Below, piece after piece: positions 15,553-23,545 of a DNA stretch of 64,000 bases. The stretch comes from Hymenobacter armeniacus (GTDB lineage Bacteria > Bacteroidota > Bacteroidia > Cytophagales > Hymenobacteraceae). The stretch covers positions 806,001 through 870,000 of the forward strand of contig NZ_JACXAC010000001.1 in NCBI RefSeq assembly GCF_014699055.1, in the 5' to 3' direction. Each line of letters begins with the position of its first letter. Positions within the stretch are counted from its first letter, which is position 1. The position numbers and the translations under genes are program-made. The notes below the pieces were generated by a model that had not been told where the DNA came from, did no database searches, and worked only from the letters and a program-made list of their open reading frames with translations.

Positions 15553-16038
15553 ATGATGCCGTTGTCGTCTGCTTCTAACTGGCTGCTCCGGGCCGGCGTG
15601 GTCTTCGGCCTCAGCGGCTGTGCGGCCACGGCGCCCGCGGCCCTCACGCCGCAACGCGCCGCTGAGGCGCAGCAGGCCATCCGCCAGGTGCTCACCACGC
15701 AGGCCGCGGCTTGGAACCGGGGGGACATTCCGGCCTTTATGGAAGGCTATTGGAAATCGGACTCACTCGTCTTCATTGGCCGCAAGGGGCCCACGTATGG
15801 CTGGCAGCCCACGCTCGACAACTACGTGAAAAACTACCCCACTGCCGCTGCGATGGGGCAGCTCGATTTCAGCGATTTGCGTATCACCATGCTGGCGCCC
15901 ATGGCAGCGCAGGTGGTGGGGCAGTGGCACCTGGCCCGGCCGGCGGCCGGCGACGTGGGCGGGTACTTCCTGCTGGTGCTGCGGCAGGTGGACGGGCAAT
16001 GGAAGGTGGTGGCCGACCACACGAACAGCGCGCAGTAG
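15553..16038 (+). CDS. DUF4440/SnoaL-like lipoprotein
   Basis: A 161-residue protein with a signal peptide and lipobox (VVFGLSGC). The mature domain shows the NTF2-like cone fold of the DUF4440 family: an N-terminal helix EAQQAIRQVLTTQAAAWNRGDIPAFMEGYW, then SDSLVFIGRKGPTYGW, a LDNYVKNYP helix, and strands MLAPMAAQVVGQWHLAR, YFLLVLRQVDGQWKVVADHTN. Related proteins bind small ligands or act as polyketide cyclase-like enzymes, but most are of unknown activity. It begins two bases after mtgA, which implies a shared message, though a functional link to peptidoglycan synthesis is not shown. Confidence 0.82.
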   Translation: MMPLSSASNWLLRAGVVFGLSGCAATAPAALTPQRAAEAQQAIRQVLTTQAAAWNRGDIPAFMEGYWKSDSLVFIGRKGPTYGWQPTLDNYVKNYPTAAAMGQLDFSDLRITMLAPMAAQVVGQWHLARPAAGDVGGYFLLVLRQVDGQWKVVADHTNSAQ

Positions 16039-16051
16039 GTGCGATTATAAA

Positions 16052-16077
16052 AACGCGACACCGAGTGTCTCAGCGTT
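16052..16077. repeat. Short palindrome of the GCGACAC/GTGTC type
   Basis: ACGCGACAC and GTGTCTCAGCGT form a weak hairpin just after the DUF4440 gene. It resembles the palindromes at 25595, 28102 and 38730 and may be a degraded member of that family. Confidence 0.35.
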
Positions 16078-16116
16078 AGCGTCGTTTACGCGTTTGGTTC
16101 CACGCATAGGCGGACG

Positions 16117-17220
16117 TTACCCCACCAGCCCCAGCCCCGCCGCGTGGGCCGCGGCCGCGGCATAGTCGGCCACCAGCAGCATGGGCACATCCTCACGACC
16201 CAATTCCTCAATAATCGGTCCGACCAGGGCGGCGCGTTCCGGCACCTGCACGTCGCGGATGTAGATGGCGCGAATGCGGCCGGGGTGGCGGCGCACCACT
16301 TCGCGGTAGATGCGGGCGTCTTCCTGGCCGCTGTCACCGCAGAGCACGAAGGGCAGGGCGGGGTAAGTGGTCAGGATGTCGTCGATTTCGTGCAGCTTGT
16401 GGGCGAAGTGAATGGCGGCCGAACCGGAGATGCCCGCCGGCACGGGGGCCTTGGGGCGGGCAATGCTGAGGTCGCGCAGCAGGAGCGGGCCGGTGGGGAT
16501 GTCGTGCAGCTTCAGGAACTCAGCCAGCAGGTCGTAGAGGTTCCAGGGGCTGCTGCTCACGTAGAAAAAGGGGTTGTCGGGACGGCCGGTGCGGCCCTGC
16601 TGGAGCCGGCGGTAGAACTCGGCCACGCCTTCGAAAGGCTGTTTGGATTGGGCGTTGCTGAAGAGCACGCGCCCCAGCATCTTCACGATGTTGGTGGCAC
16701 TGGTTTCAAACACCGTGTCGTCGAGGTCGGAAATCACGCCAAACTCGGCGCTGGGCGGCGGCACCAGCACATGGGCTTTGGTGGCAATGGCCTCGGTGGG
16801 CAGCTTCAGAAACGTGGGCAGCCGGGCCACGCGCACGGGCACGGGGTACCAGAGGTAGTCTTCGGGTGCGGGCAGCGCCTGCGGCTCGATGACGAGCGTG
16901 AAATAGCCTTCGTCGTCGGTGCTCACGAGGTGCTGGCTGCTGTCGGGCAGCTCGGCCACCAGGTCGGCTCCGGCCACTTCGCGGCTGTTGAAGCGGCGCA
17001 CCATGCTGCGGAAATTGCGCCAGGGCGAATCGGTGGCGGTGGCGGCGGTCAGGCCGGGGTCGGCCAGCAGGCGGCCTTTGATGTAGAACTTCCGGGCGGT
17101 GCCGTAGCTGCGGTAGGCGTCGATTTGCAGGGGCCGCAGCCAGCCGCGGCGGGCCGAGAAGCGGGTCAATAAGTGGTCGGACCACTCCGAAATGTTGGAC
17201 AGGGCATTGGGCAGCTTCAT
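16117..17220 (-). CDS. App1-like phosphatidate phosphatase (DUF2183)
   Basis: A 367-residue protein of the App1 family. The N-terminal half is a beta-rich region (ARKFYIKGRLLAD, LVAELPDSSQHLVSTDDEGYFTLVIEP). The C-terminal half is a HAD-like phosphatase with the nucleophile motif GVISDLDDTVFETSATN (DLDDT at 165-169), VSSSPWNLYDLLAEFL, and PFVLCGDSGQEDARIY as motif IV. In yeast, App1 dephosphorylates phosphatidic acid; bacterial members are usually assumed to act on phospholipids or phosphoproteins. No signal peptide is visible, so it is probably cytoplasmic. It stands alone on the minus strand, divergent from topoisomerase IB. Confidence 0.88.
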   Translation of the reverse strand: MKLPNALSNISEWSDHLLTRFSARRGWLRPLQIDAYRSYGTARKFYIKGRLLADPGLTAATATDSPWRNFRSMVRRFNSREVAGADLVAELPDSSQHLVSTDDEGYFTLVIEPQALPAPEDYLWYPVPVRVARLPTFLKLPTEAIATKAHVLVPPPSAEFGVISDLDDTVFETSATNIVKMLGRVLFSNAQSKQPFEGVAEFYRRLQQGRTGRPDNPFFYVSSSPWNLYDLLAEFLKLHDIPTGPLLLRDLSIARPKAPVPAGISGSAAIHFAHKLHEIDDILTTYPALPFVLCGDSGQEDARIYREVVRRHPGRIRAIYIRDVQVPERAALVGPIIEELGREDVPMLLVADYAAAAAHAAGLGLVG

Positions 17221-17397
17221 GGGGCAAACCTACGGCCGGCAAGCCGTAGCGTGTATTCTGCGAGTCGGCGCAATCCGAAGCGGTGAAGAAAATTCGACCA
17301 GGCGCGGGCTCGCAGAATCCGTGCCTGGGCTGGTCGGCCATGCAGCGGGCTTTTGCGTAGAAGCTCAACCTTGAATTCCCGTTCCCTTCGCTGTTCC

Positions 17398-18519
17398 ATG
17401 TCCACCGCCACCGCTGCCCAACCCAAAACCCGCAAGAAAACCCTGCTGCCGCAAGACGAGGCGCACATCGTGTACAAAGACCCCGCGCGGCAGGCCCAGA
17501 TGGCCGGCCTGCGCTACGCCACCGACCAGGGCAAGGGCATCAGCCGCAAAGCCACGCGCACGGGCAATTTCGTGTACCACGACGCCCAGGGCCAGAAAAT
17601 CACCGACCCCAACACGCTGGAGCGCATCAACAGCTTTGTGATTCCGCCGGCCTGGACCGACGTCTGGATTTCGCCCTCGGCCAACACCCACCTGCAAGTG
17701 ACCGGGCACGACACCCTGGGCCGCAAACAGTACCGCTACCACGCCGCCTGGGACGAAATGCGCAGCCTCACCAAGTTTTCGCGGCTGCGCACCTTTGGCG
17801 AGAAGCTGGCGCCCCTGCGCGAGCAGTTCAACAAAGACCTGAAGCGCCCCGGGCTCGACCGCGAAAAAGTGGTGGCCTTGGTCCTGACGCTCATGGACCA
17901 GTCGTTCATCCGGGTGGGCAACAAAGAATACGCCAAGAAAAACGGCAAATCGAAGCCCAGCTACGGCCTCACCACCCTGCGCGACCAGCACGTGGCCATT
18001 GACGGGGCCGACGTCAACTTTGCGTTTGTGGGCAAGAAAGGGGTGCCGCACGACGTGACCCTGCATGATGCCCGCCTAGCGCGGCTGGTGCGCAAGTGCA
18101 AGGAAATTCCCGGCCAACACCTGTTTCAGTACTACTCGGCCGATGGGCAGCGGCACGCGCTGGAGTCGGGCGACGTGAACGAATACCTGCACCGCCACAC
18201 CGGCCTGGCGCTTTCTGCCAAAGACTTCCGCACCTGGGGCGGCACCGTGAAAATGGTGGAATGCCTCGAAGCCGTGCTGCGCGAAGAACCCGAGCTGGCC
18301 CCCGAAAAGGTGATAAAAAAGGCCGTGAAAGACGTGGCCGCCGGCCTGGGCAACACGCCCACGGTGTGCTCCAAATACTACATTCACCCGCAGGTGGTGG
18401 AGCTGTTTAAGTCGGGCCAGCTCATCGAATACCTGCGCAAGCACGACGCCGAAGCCAAGGCCGGCGACCTGCTTTCGCCCATTGAGCGCCTGGTGCTGAA
18501 AATGCTGGAACAGGCCTAA
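17398..18519 (+). CDS. DNA topoisomerase IB
   Basis: A 373-residue eukaryote/poxvirus-type topoisomerase that relaxes supercoils by nicking one strand. The N-terminal part binds DNA (AHIVYKDPARQAQMAGLRYATDQGKGISRK, then SFVIPPAWTDVWISP and GRKQYRYH). The catalytic core has LTLMDQSFIRVGNKEYAKKN, SYGLTTLR with an active-site Arg, DFRTWGGT, and NTPTVCSKYYIHPQV with the likely catalytic Tyr328. The family carries Arg/Lys/Arg/His around this Tyr, which is consistent here. The ATG at 17398 was preferred over the open frame starting at 17353. It ends 11 bases before the convergent end of the first kinase-like lipoprotein gene. Confidence 0.94.
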   Translation: MSTATAAQPKTRKKTLLPQDEAHIVYKDPARQAQMAGLRYATDQGKGISRKATRTGNFVYHDAQGQKITDPNTLERINSFVIPPAWTDVWISPSANTHLQVTGHDTLGRKQYRYHAAWDEMRSLTKFSRLRTFGEKLAPLREQFNKDLKRPGLDREKVVALVLTLMDQSFIRVGNKEYAKKNGKSKPSYGLTTLRDQHVAIDGADVNFAFVGKKGVPHDVTLHDARLARLVRKCKEIPGQHLFQYYSADGQRHALESGDVNEYLHRHTGLALSAKDFRTWGGTVKMVECLEAVLREEPELAPEKVIKKAVKDVAAGLGNTPTVCSKYYIHPQVVELFKSGQLIEYLRKHDAEAKAGDLLSPIERLVLKMLEQA

Positions 18520-18530
18520 CCGGCGACCGG

Positions 18531-20066
18531 CTACTCCTCGGCGGGCAGGTCGTAGGCGTGCTTGGCCGGGGCGCTGCCCTGCTCGAAGCGCAGGCCACGG
18601 GCGCCTGTGGGCCCGCGCAGCTCGTCGGTGCCCGGGCCGCCGTATACGCGAATGCGGGGCCGGGAAACCGCAGATGCGCCGTGCTCCTCCACCACAAAAA
18701 CGTCGTCGCCTCCCAGCCCTTCGAGCTGAATCTGCTGCGTTTCGGCGGGCAGAAAAGTGCGCTGATACAGCCGGCTGGCCGACTGGGCGGCAGGGCCGGC
18801 CCCGTACACGGCCACCACGGTAGAATCGGCGTAGCGGTGTATCTCGAACCGCTCGGCCCGAGCCGTGCCGCCGATGTACGGGCGGCGTGCCAGGCGCAGG
18901 TACCAGCGGTCGGCCAGAGCCGGCAGCTGGGCCCGCCGGCTTTGGAGCGCGGCCGTGAGGCGTGGGCCTTCCAGCGCGTAGGCCGAGGCGGGTAGGCGGC
19001 GTAGGGCCCGTGCCACCAGGGTATCGGGCAGGCGCTGCTGCAAAGCCTGGGCCGCCGCCCGAAACTGCGCCCGCGTCAGTTGGTTCAGGCCCCGCTCATC
19101 GAGGTATTCGCCGTTGGAAAGCAGGTTTTCCTCGTTGGGAAAGTGCGCCGAAAACGTGGTCCAATGGCGCACGGCAACGTGCCCGATGAGCCACCCCAGC
19201 ACCCCGTCGTCGAGGCGGTAAAACACCATGTCGCGGTCCTTGGGCAAGGGCGCAATGGTGGTGGCCCCGCCGCCCGAAGTGGCCAGCCAGTTCCACTGGC
19301 CGGGGTGCCGGTCCCAGTCGCCCAGCCAGGCATCGAGCAAGCGCGCCCGAAGTAGGGCCGGCTGGTCGAGGCGTTGGGCGGGGGTTGAAAAGACTTTTTC
19401 GAACGCCTCTTTGCTGCCCAGAATGTCAACTTTTTTCCCTTCGGACACCGGCGAAGACGTTTTTTCTTCTAGGTACGCGAGCTGGCCCCGGAACAGCCGC
19501 AGCGAGTCGCCCTGGAAGGCCGGGTCGTCGGGCCGCACGTAAAACAGGCGCGGCGAGGTGTGCGGCACGCCGGCCGCCGCCGCCAAGGGCGGCACCACGA
19601 GCGCGGCATACGGGTTGGTCGACGACACATTGTCGCGCAGCACGTTCACCAGGAACGTGTTGCGCAATAACTCGGGCGTGGCCCGAATGGGGTCTTTGTC
19701 GACGGTGCGCAGCACGTAAGCCCGGCCATCGGGCGCCAGCAGGTTCAGGCTGGTGCTATTGAAGCCACCGCCCACCTTGCCCGGCCGCAGCCGGCTCGGG
19801 GAGAGCTGCAGCACCGGCACCGTGACGGGGGCCGCCCAGGTGGCCCGGTGGTGGCGGCCCACCAGAGCACCGTAGAGGCGGCCGTGGCGGGCGTATTGGC
19901 GGCCCGCCGTGACGCCCCGCACGCTGTCGGCGGTGGCGGGCAGGGGCTGGGCCCGCGCGGCATCGGGGCGGGCGTCGGGCTGAAAGAAGTTCTGGCGGGC
20001 GCAGCCGCCAAGCAAGCCGCTCAGCGTTCCAAAAGCCAACAGGTATACGGGTAAGCGGGGCGGCAT
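18531..20066 (-). CDS. Kinase-like lipoprotein, paralogue 1
   Basis: A 511-residue lipoprotein, one of three paralogues here, with no family name I can assign with confidence. The signal peptide ends at lipobox Cys22 (LLGGC). Conserved motifs in order are YVLRTVDKDP (Lys124), LAYLEEK, RARLLDAWLGDWDRHPGQW (Asp252, His254), PLPKDRDMVFYRLDDG (DRD 277-279), YLDERGLNQLT, then a Gly/Asp region LEGLGGDDVFVVEE and RVYGGPGTDEL. The Lys, D-R-H loop and D-R-D series resembles the active site of atypical kinases (HipA, CotH, FAM20). From memory, similar segments occur between metallophosphatase and BamA-like domains in large Bacteroidota proteins. The start at 20066 is chosen for the signal peptide; the frame extends to 20153 over the end of paralogue 2. 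Confidence 0.8.
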   Translation of the reverse strand: MPPRLPVYLLAFGTLSGLLGGCARQNFFQPDARPDAARAQPLPATADSVRGVTAGRQYARHGRLYGALVGRHHRATWAAPVTVPVLQLSPSRLRPGKVGGGFNSTSLNLLAPDGRAYVLRTVDKDPIRATPELLRNTFLVNVLRDNVSSTNPYAALVVPPLAAAAGVPHTSPRLFYVRPDDPAFQGDSLRLFRGQLAYLEEKTSSPVSEGKKVDILGSKEAFEKVFSTPAQRLDQPALLRARLLDAWLGDWDRHPGQWNWLATSGGGATTIAPLPKDRDMVFYRLDDGVLGWLIGHVAVRHWTTFSAHFPNEENLLSNGEYLDERGLNQLTRAQFRAAAQALQQRLPDTLVARALRRLPASAYALEGPRLTAALQSRRAQLPALADRWYLRLARRPYIGGTARAERFEIHRYADSTVVAVYGAGPAAQSASRLYQRTFLPAETQQIQLEGLGGDDVFVVEEHGASAVSRPRIRVYGGPGTDELRGPTGARGLRFEQGSAPAKHAYDLPAEE

Positions 20067-20142
20067 CAAGGGCAAGTTCAACAAAACGGTCGAGCCTTGA
20101 ACGAAGGCCGCCCGAAAATGGCTGGTGGGAAAGCGCGCGGGG

Positions 20143-21753
20143 CTAGTCGTCATTCAGACGCTCGTAAGCGCGGTAGCTTTTGCGGGGCAGGCTGGGCCGG
20201 CGGGCATTGGCGGCCGTCATGTCGGAAGCTTCGTCATAGAGACGCAGGCGCCGGGCGCTGCCGCTCAGCTGCAGGCGGTCGTGCCCGGCCCCGCCGTAGA
20301 GGCGCAGCGGCATGGGCCGTGCCGTGCCCACGGTGGAAATTTCGAACACGTCGTCGCCGCCCAGGGCGTCGAGGCTCAGCTCGTGGGTTTCGGACGCGAA
20401 ATAGGTGCGCTGGAAGCGCAGGGAGTCGCCCGCGCTGTGCCGGGCCAGGGCGGCCGAAAACACACGCACGGTGGTGGAATCCGGGTAGCGCTTCACCACA
20501 AACCGCTCGGCCTGGGCCGTGCCGCCCAGCGTGGGCGCATGGGCCAGGGTGAGGTAAAAGTCATCGGCGGCGGCGGGCAGGGCGTTGCGGCGCGTCTGCA
20601 GGTAGGACGTCAGCCTCGGCCCTTCGAGGGCATACACGGCCGGCGGCAGCCGGTGCATGGCCCGCTGAATGAGCGTGTCGGGCAGGCGCCGCTGCAAATC
20701 GGCCGCCATGCGCCGGAAATCGGCCCGGGTGAGGGCGGAAAGGCCGCGCTCGTCGATGAACCGCGACTGCTTCACGAGGCCGGGCACGTAGCCGTAGCTG
20801 GCTTTGAACGTATGGAACTGCGGCGCGATGAACCGGCGCGAGGCCAACCACGGCACGAGGCCGTCGTCAAAGCGGAAATATACCTGGTCACGGTCTTTCG
20901 GAATGGCCTGATAGCGCACCCGGCCGCCGCGCTCCCGAAAGGCGGCCCATTGCCACTGGCCTTCGTGCCGGTCCCAGTCGCCAATCAGGAGGTCGAGCAG
21001 GCGTGCACGCAGAAACGCGGGCTGGTCGATGCTGTGCGAAGGGTGGGTGTACACTTGCTTCAGCATGGCCTCGCCGCCCAGGAAGTCGCCGGCGCCGGCC
21101 AGGTCGGGGGTGCGCGACGCCAGGGCGTCGTACTTCTCTTCGAGCAGGGCCAGCTTGCCCCGAAACCGCTCCGAACCTTCGCCCAGGCCAGTTTCGTCGG
21201 GCCGCACGTACACCAGGCGGGGGCAGGCGTGGGGCACCCCGGCGGCGGCGGCCAGCGGCGGCACCGTGAGGGCGCCGTAGGGGATGGCGGCAGAGGTGGC
21301 GTCGCGCACGGCATTCAGCAAGAACGTGTTGCGCAGCACCTTGGGCAGGGTTTTGCTGGGCTCCTTGTCGAGGGCGCGGAGGGCAAACTCGCGTTTTTGC
21401 GGCCCTTCCAGCGTCATGCTGATGCTTTGGTAGCCGCCGCCCATCTTGCTGGGCTGCAGGCCGCCGGGCACGGCCGTGGCCAGCCGCAGTACCGGGGCCG
21501 TGACGGGCGCGGCCCACACGTCGCGGTAGTGGCGGCCCCAAAACCAATAGTAGGTGGGCCAGTGGCGGCTGTAGTGCCGGCCCGCGGCGGCCTGTACGGA
21601 GTCGGCCCCCGGGGGCAGCGGGGCCGTGCTGCCCACGCCCACGCGGGCATCGGGCTGGAAATAATCGCGCCGGGCGCAGCCGGCGTCGCCCAGGCCCAGC
21701 AGGGCCAGCAGGCAGGCAGCGGCGGGGGAGAGGCGCAAGGAAAAAAAAGGCAT
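20143..21753 (-). CDS. Kinase-like lipoprotein, paralogue 2
   Basis: A 536-residue paralogue of the downstream gene. Lipobox Cys26 (LGDAGC) is followed by YFQPDAR, close to FFQPDAR of paralogue 1. Motifs: FALRALDKEP (Lys130), LALLEEK (205-207), LLDLLIGDWDRHEGQW (Asp261, His263, Gln266), AIPKDRDQVYFRFDDG (DRD 287-289), FIDERGLSALT, LDALGGDDVFEI and RLYGGAGHDRL. All proposed active-site residues are present. It should sit on an envelope membrane facing the periplasm or outside, and its mature domain would need nucleotide from there if it is a real kinase. Paralogue 1 follows on the same strand after 76 bases, so the two are probably one operon transcribed away from paralogue 3. Confidence 0.82.
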   Translation of the reverse strand: MPFFSLRLSPAAACLLALLGLGDAGCARRDYFQPDARVGVGSTAPLPPGADSVQAAAGRHYSRHWPTYYWFWGRHYRDVWAAPVTAPVLRLATAVPGGLQPSKMGGGYQSISMTLEGPQKREFALRALDKEPSKTLPKVLRNTFLLNAVRDATSAAIPYGALTVPPLAAAAGVPHACPRLVYVRPDETGLGEGSERFRGKLALLEEKYDALASRTPDLAGAGDFLGGEAMLKQVYTHPSHSIDQPAFLRARLLDLLIGDWDRHEGQWQWAAFRERGGRVRYQAIPKDRDQVYFRFDDGLVPWLASRRFIAPQFHTFKASYGYVPGLVKQSRFIDERGLSALTRADFRRMAADLQRRLPDTLIQRAMHRLPPAVYALEGPRLTSYLQTRRNALPAAADDFYLTLAHAPTLGGTAQAERFVVKRYPDSTTVRVFSAALARHSAGDSLRFQRTYFASETHELSLDALGGDDVFEISTVGTARPMPLRLYGGAGHDRLQLSGSARRLRLYDEASDMTAANARRPSLPRKSYRAYERLNDD

Positions 21754-21913
21754 CCAGGAAAAAAAGGCAGGAAGTATGTGCCTTTAACGCAACAGCGCGG
21801 CAAAAGTCGGCCCGTGATGGTCAGTGGCATAACCGTAGCGCCGGGGTTTGCAGTATACACGGGCTCACACCTGGTCATCTGACCCGCCCAGCGGCGCACC
21901 GGCCCTGAAAAAA

Positions 21914-23545
21914 ATGCCACGTTTGTTTCGGATGTCTCGCGGAGGGTTGCTACGGGTATGGGGCACGGTGGCGGGCGCCGCCGCGGCCGTGGGCCTGGGG
22001 CTGGCCGGCTGCTCGCACACCGCGCCGCCCGGCAGCGCCCTGGCCCAGTGGGCGCCCGATTCGGCCACCGTGAAGCTGGCCGCAGGGCCCCAATACGCCC
22101 GCGGGCCGGTGTGGCGGTTTTTCTGGGGGGAGCACTACCGCAGCTTGTGGGCCACGCCCGTCACGGTGCCCGTCATTCGGCTGGCCCGGGCCGAGCTCGA
22201 TAGCCTGACGCCCATGCGGGCCGGAGGCAGCTACCAGAGCCGCACCCTGCGCCTGCGCACCGCCGCCGGCCACCAGCTGGTGCTGCGCTCCGTGGACAAA
22301 GACATGAGCCGGGCCCTGCCCGCCGGCTGGATGCGCAACTGGCTCAGCGGCCTCATGCGCGACCAAACCAGCGTGTCGCAGCCCTACGGTGCGTACATCG
22401 CCGCACCGCTGGCCGAAGCCGCCGGCGTGTACCACGCCAACCCGCGCCTGGTGTACCTCGCCAACGACCCCGCGCTGGGCAAGTTTCAGCCCGGCTACGC
22501 CAACGCCCTGTACCTGCTGGAAGAGCGGGCCGAGGGCGACCAGGAACATCAAGCCAGCTTCGGCGGCTCGCGGGCCATCTTCAACTCGCACCGCATGCTG
22601 GCGGCCCTGCGCCAGAGCCCCAGCTACCAGCCCGACGCCCGGGCCTACCTGCGCGCCCGCCTGCTGGATATGTGGCTCGGCGACTGGAGCCGGCGCGAAG
22701 ACCAGTGGCGCTGGGCGAGCTTTCTGGAAGGGGGCGGGGTAGTGTTCCGGCCCATTCCGCGTGACCGGGACCAAGCCTTTTTTCGGTTCGATGACGGCGT
22801 GCTCACGCGGCTGCTGTCGTGGTTTCTGCCCAAGTTTCAGAGCTTTCACGCCACCATCAAGCCGGGCAGCGTGGAAGGCCTCACCCGCACTGCCCGCGCC
22901 CTTGACCGCACGCTGCTGAGCACCCTGAGCGCCGAAGACTTTCGGCAGGAAGCAGATTCGCTGCAGCGGCGCCTCAGCGATGCCGCCATTGCGCAGGCCC
23001 TCACGGCCGGCCCCAAGGAAACACAGGCGACCATTGCCGAGCAGCTGGGGCCGGCGCTGCAGGCACGACGGGCGCAGCTGCCGGCCGTGGCCCGGCGCTA
23101 TTTTGAGCTGCTGGCCGAAGAAGCCTGGGTGCCCGGCACCGACCGCGCCGAACGGTTTGAGCTGACCGGTGCCGGGCCGGGGCAGCTGCGGCTGCGCGTA
23201 CTGGCCATTCGCCCGGCGCGGCCCGATAGCCTGATTTCAGAGCGGGTGTATGCCCAGCACGATACCAAAAAGCTGAGCCTCTACGGCCTGGCCGGCAACG
23301 ACGTTTTCACGATAGACGCCGCCGCGCCCGGCATTGCCGTGGCCCTGTACCCCGGCGAAGGCCAGGACCGGGTCGTCCTGCCCGCTGCCGCGAAGGCGGA
23401 GGCCGCAAAGCCCCTCATATTGTGGTACGGCCGGCCCGGCAGCCCCGCGCCGACCTTACCGGGCCTCACCGTGGAGCAGGACCCCGAGCCGTGGCTCAGC
23501 GCCACGGCGGCCGGCTGGCTGCGCCGCTACAACCTGCAGGATTAG
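21914..23545 (+). CDS. Kinase-like lipoprotein, paralogue 3 (active-site residues changed)
   Basis: A 543-residue divergent paralogue. Lipobox Cys33 lies in GLGLAGC. Motifs: LVLRSVDKDM (Lys129), LYLLEER, LLDMWLGDWSRREDQW, PIPRDRDQAFFRFDDG (DRD 284-286), ALDRTLLSTLS, LYGLAGNDVFTIDA and LYPGEGQDRV. Where the other two have GDWDRH, this one has GDWSRR: the central Asp is Ser (codon AGC) and the His is Arg. The rest of the protein is intact and free of frameshifts, so it looks like a maintained pseudo-enzyme rather than a decaying gene. It is transcribed divergently from paralogue 2. Its stop overlaps the stop of the convergent CrtA-like gene. Start ATG 21914 chosen over upstream codons for signal-peptide fit. 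Confidence 0.8.
   Translation: MPRLFRMSRGGLLRVWGTVAGAAAAVGLGLAGCSHTAPPGSALAQWAPDSATVKLAAGPQYARGPVWRFFWGEHYRSLWATPVTVPVIRLARAELDSLTPMRAGGSYQSRTLRLRTAAGHQLVLRSVDKDMSRALPAGWMRNWLSGLMRDQTSVSQPYGAYIAAPLAEAAGVYHANPRLVYLANDPALGKFQPGYANALYLLEERAEGDQEHQASFGGSRAIFNSHRMLAALRQSPSYQPDARAYLRARLLDMWLGDWSRREDQWRWASFLEGGGVVFRPIPRDRDQAFFRFDDGVLTRLLSWFLPKFQSFHATIKPGSVEGLTRTARALDRTLLSTLSAEDFRQEADSLQRRLSDAAIAQALTAGPKETQATIAEQLGPALQARRAQLPAVARRYFELLAEEAWVPGTDRAERFELTGAGPGQLRLRVLAIRPARPDSLISERVYAQHDTKKLSLYGLAGNDVFTIDAAAPGIAVALYPGEGQDRVVLPAAAKAEAAKPLILWYGRPGSPAPTLPGLTVEQDPEPWLSATAAGWLRRYNLQD

Noticed and set aside
18531..21753. That paralogues 1 and 2 might be one gene split by a frameshift
   Set aside because: Each has its own signal peptide, lipobox and full set of motifs, so they are two tandem genes.
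20125..21882. A 585-codon plus-strand open frame opposite kinase-like paralogue 2
   Set aside because: Shadow of the real gene: the minus strand has the lipobox and conserved motifs shared with two paralogues.
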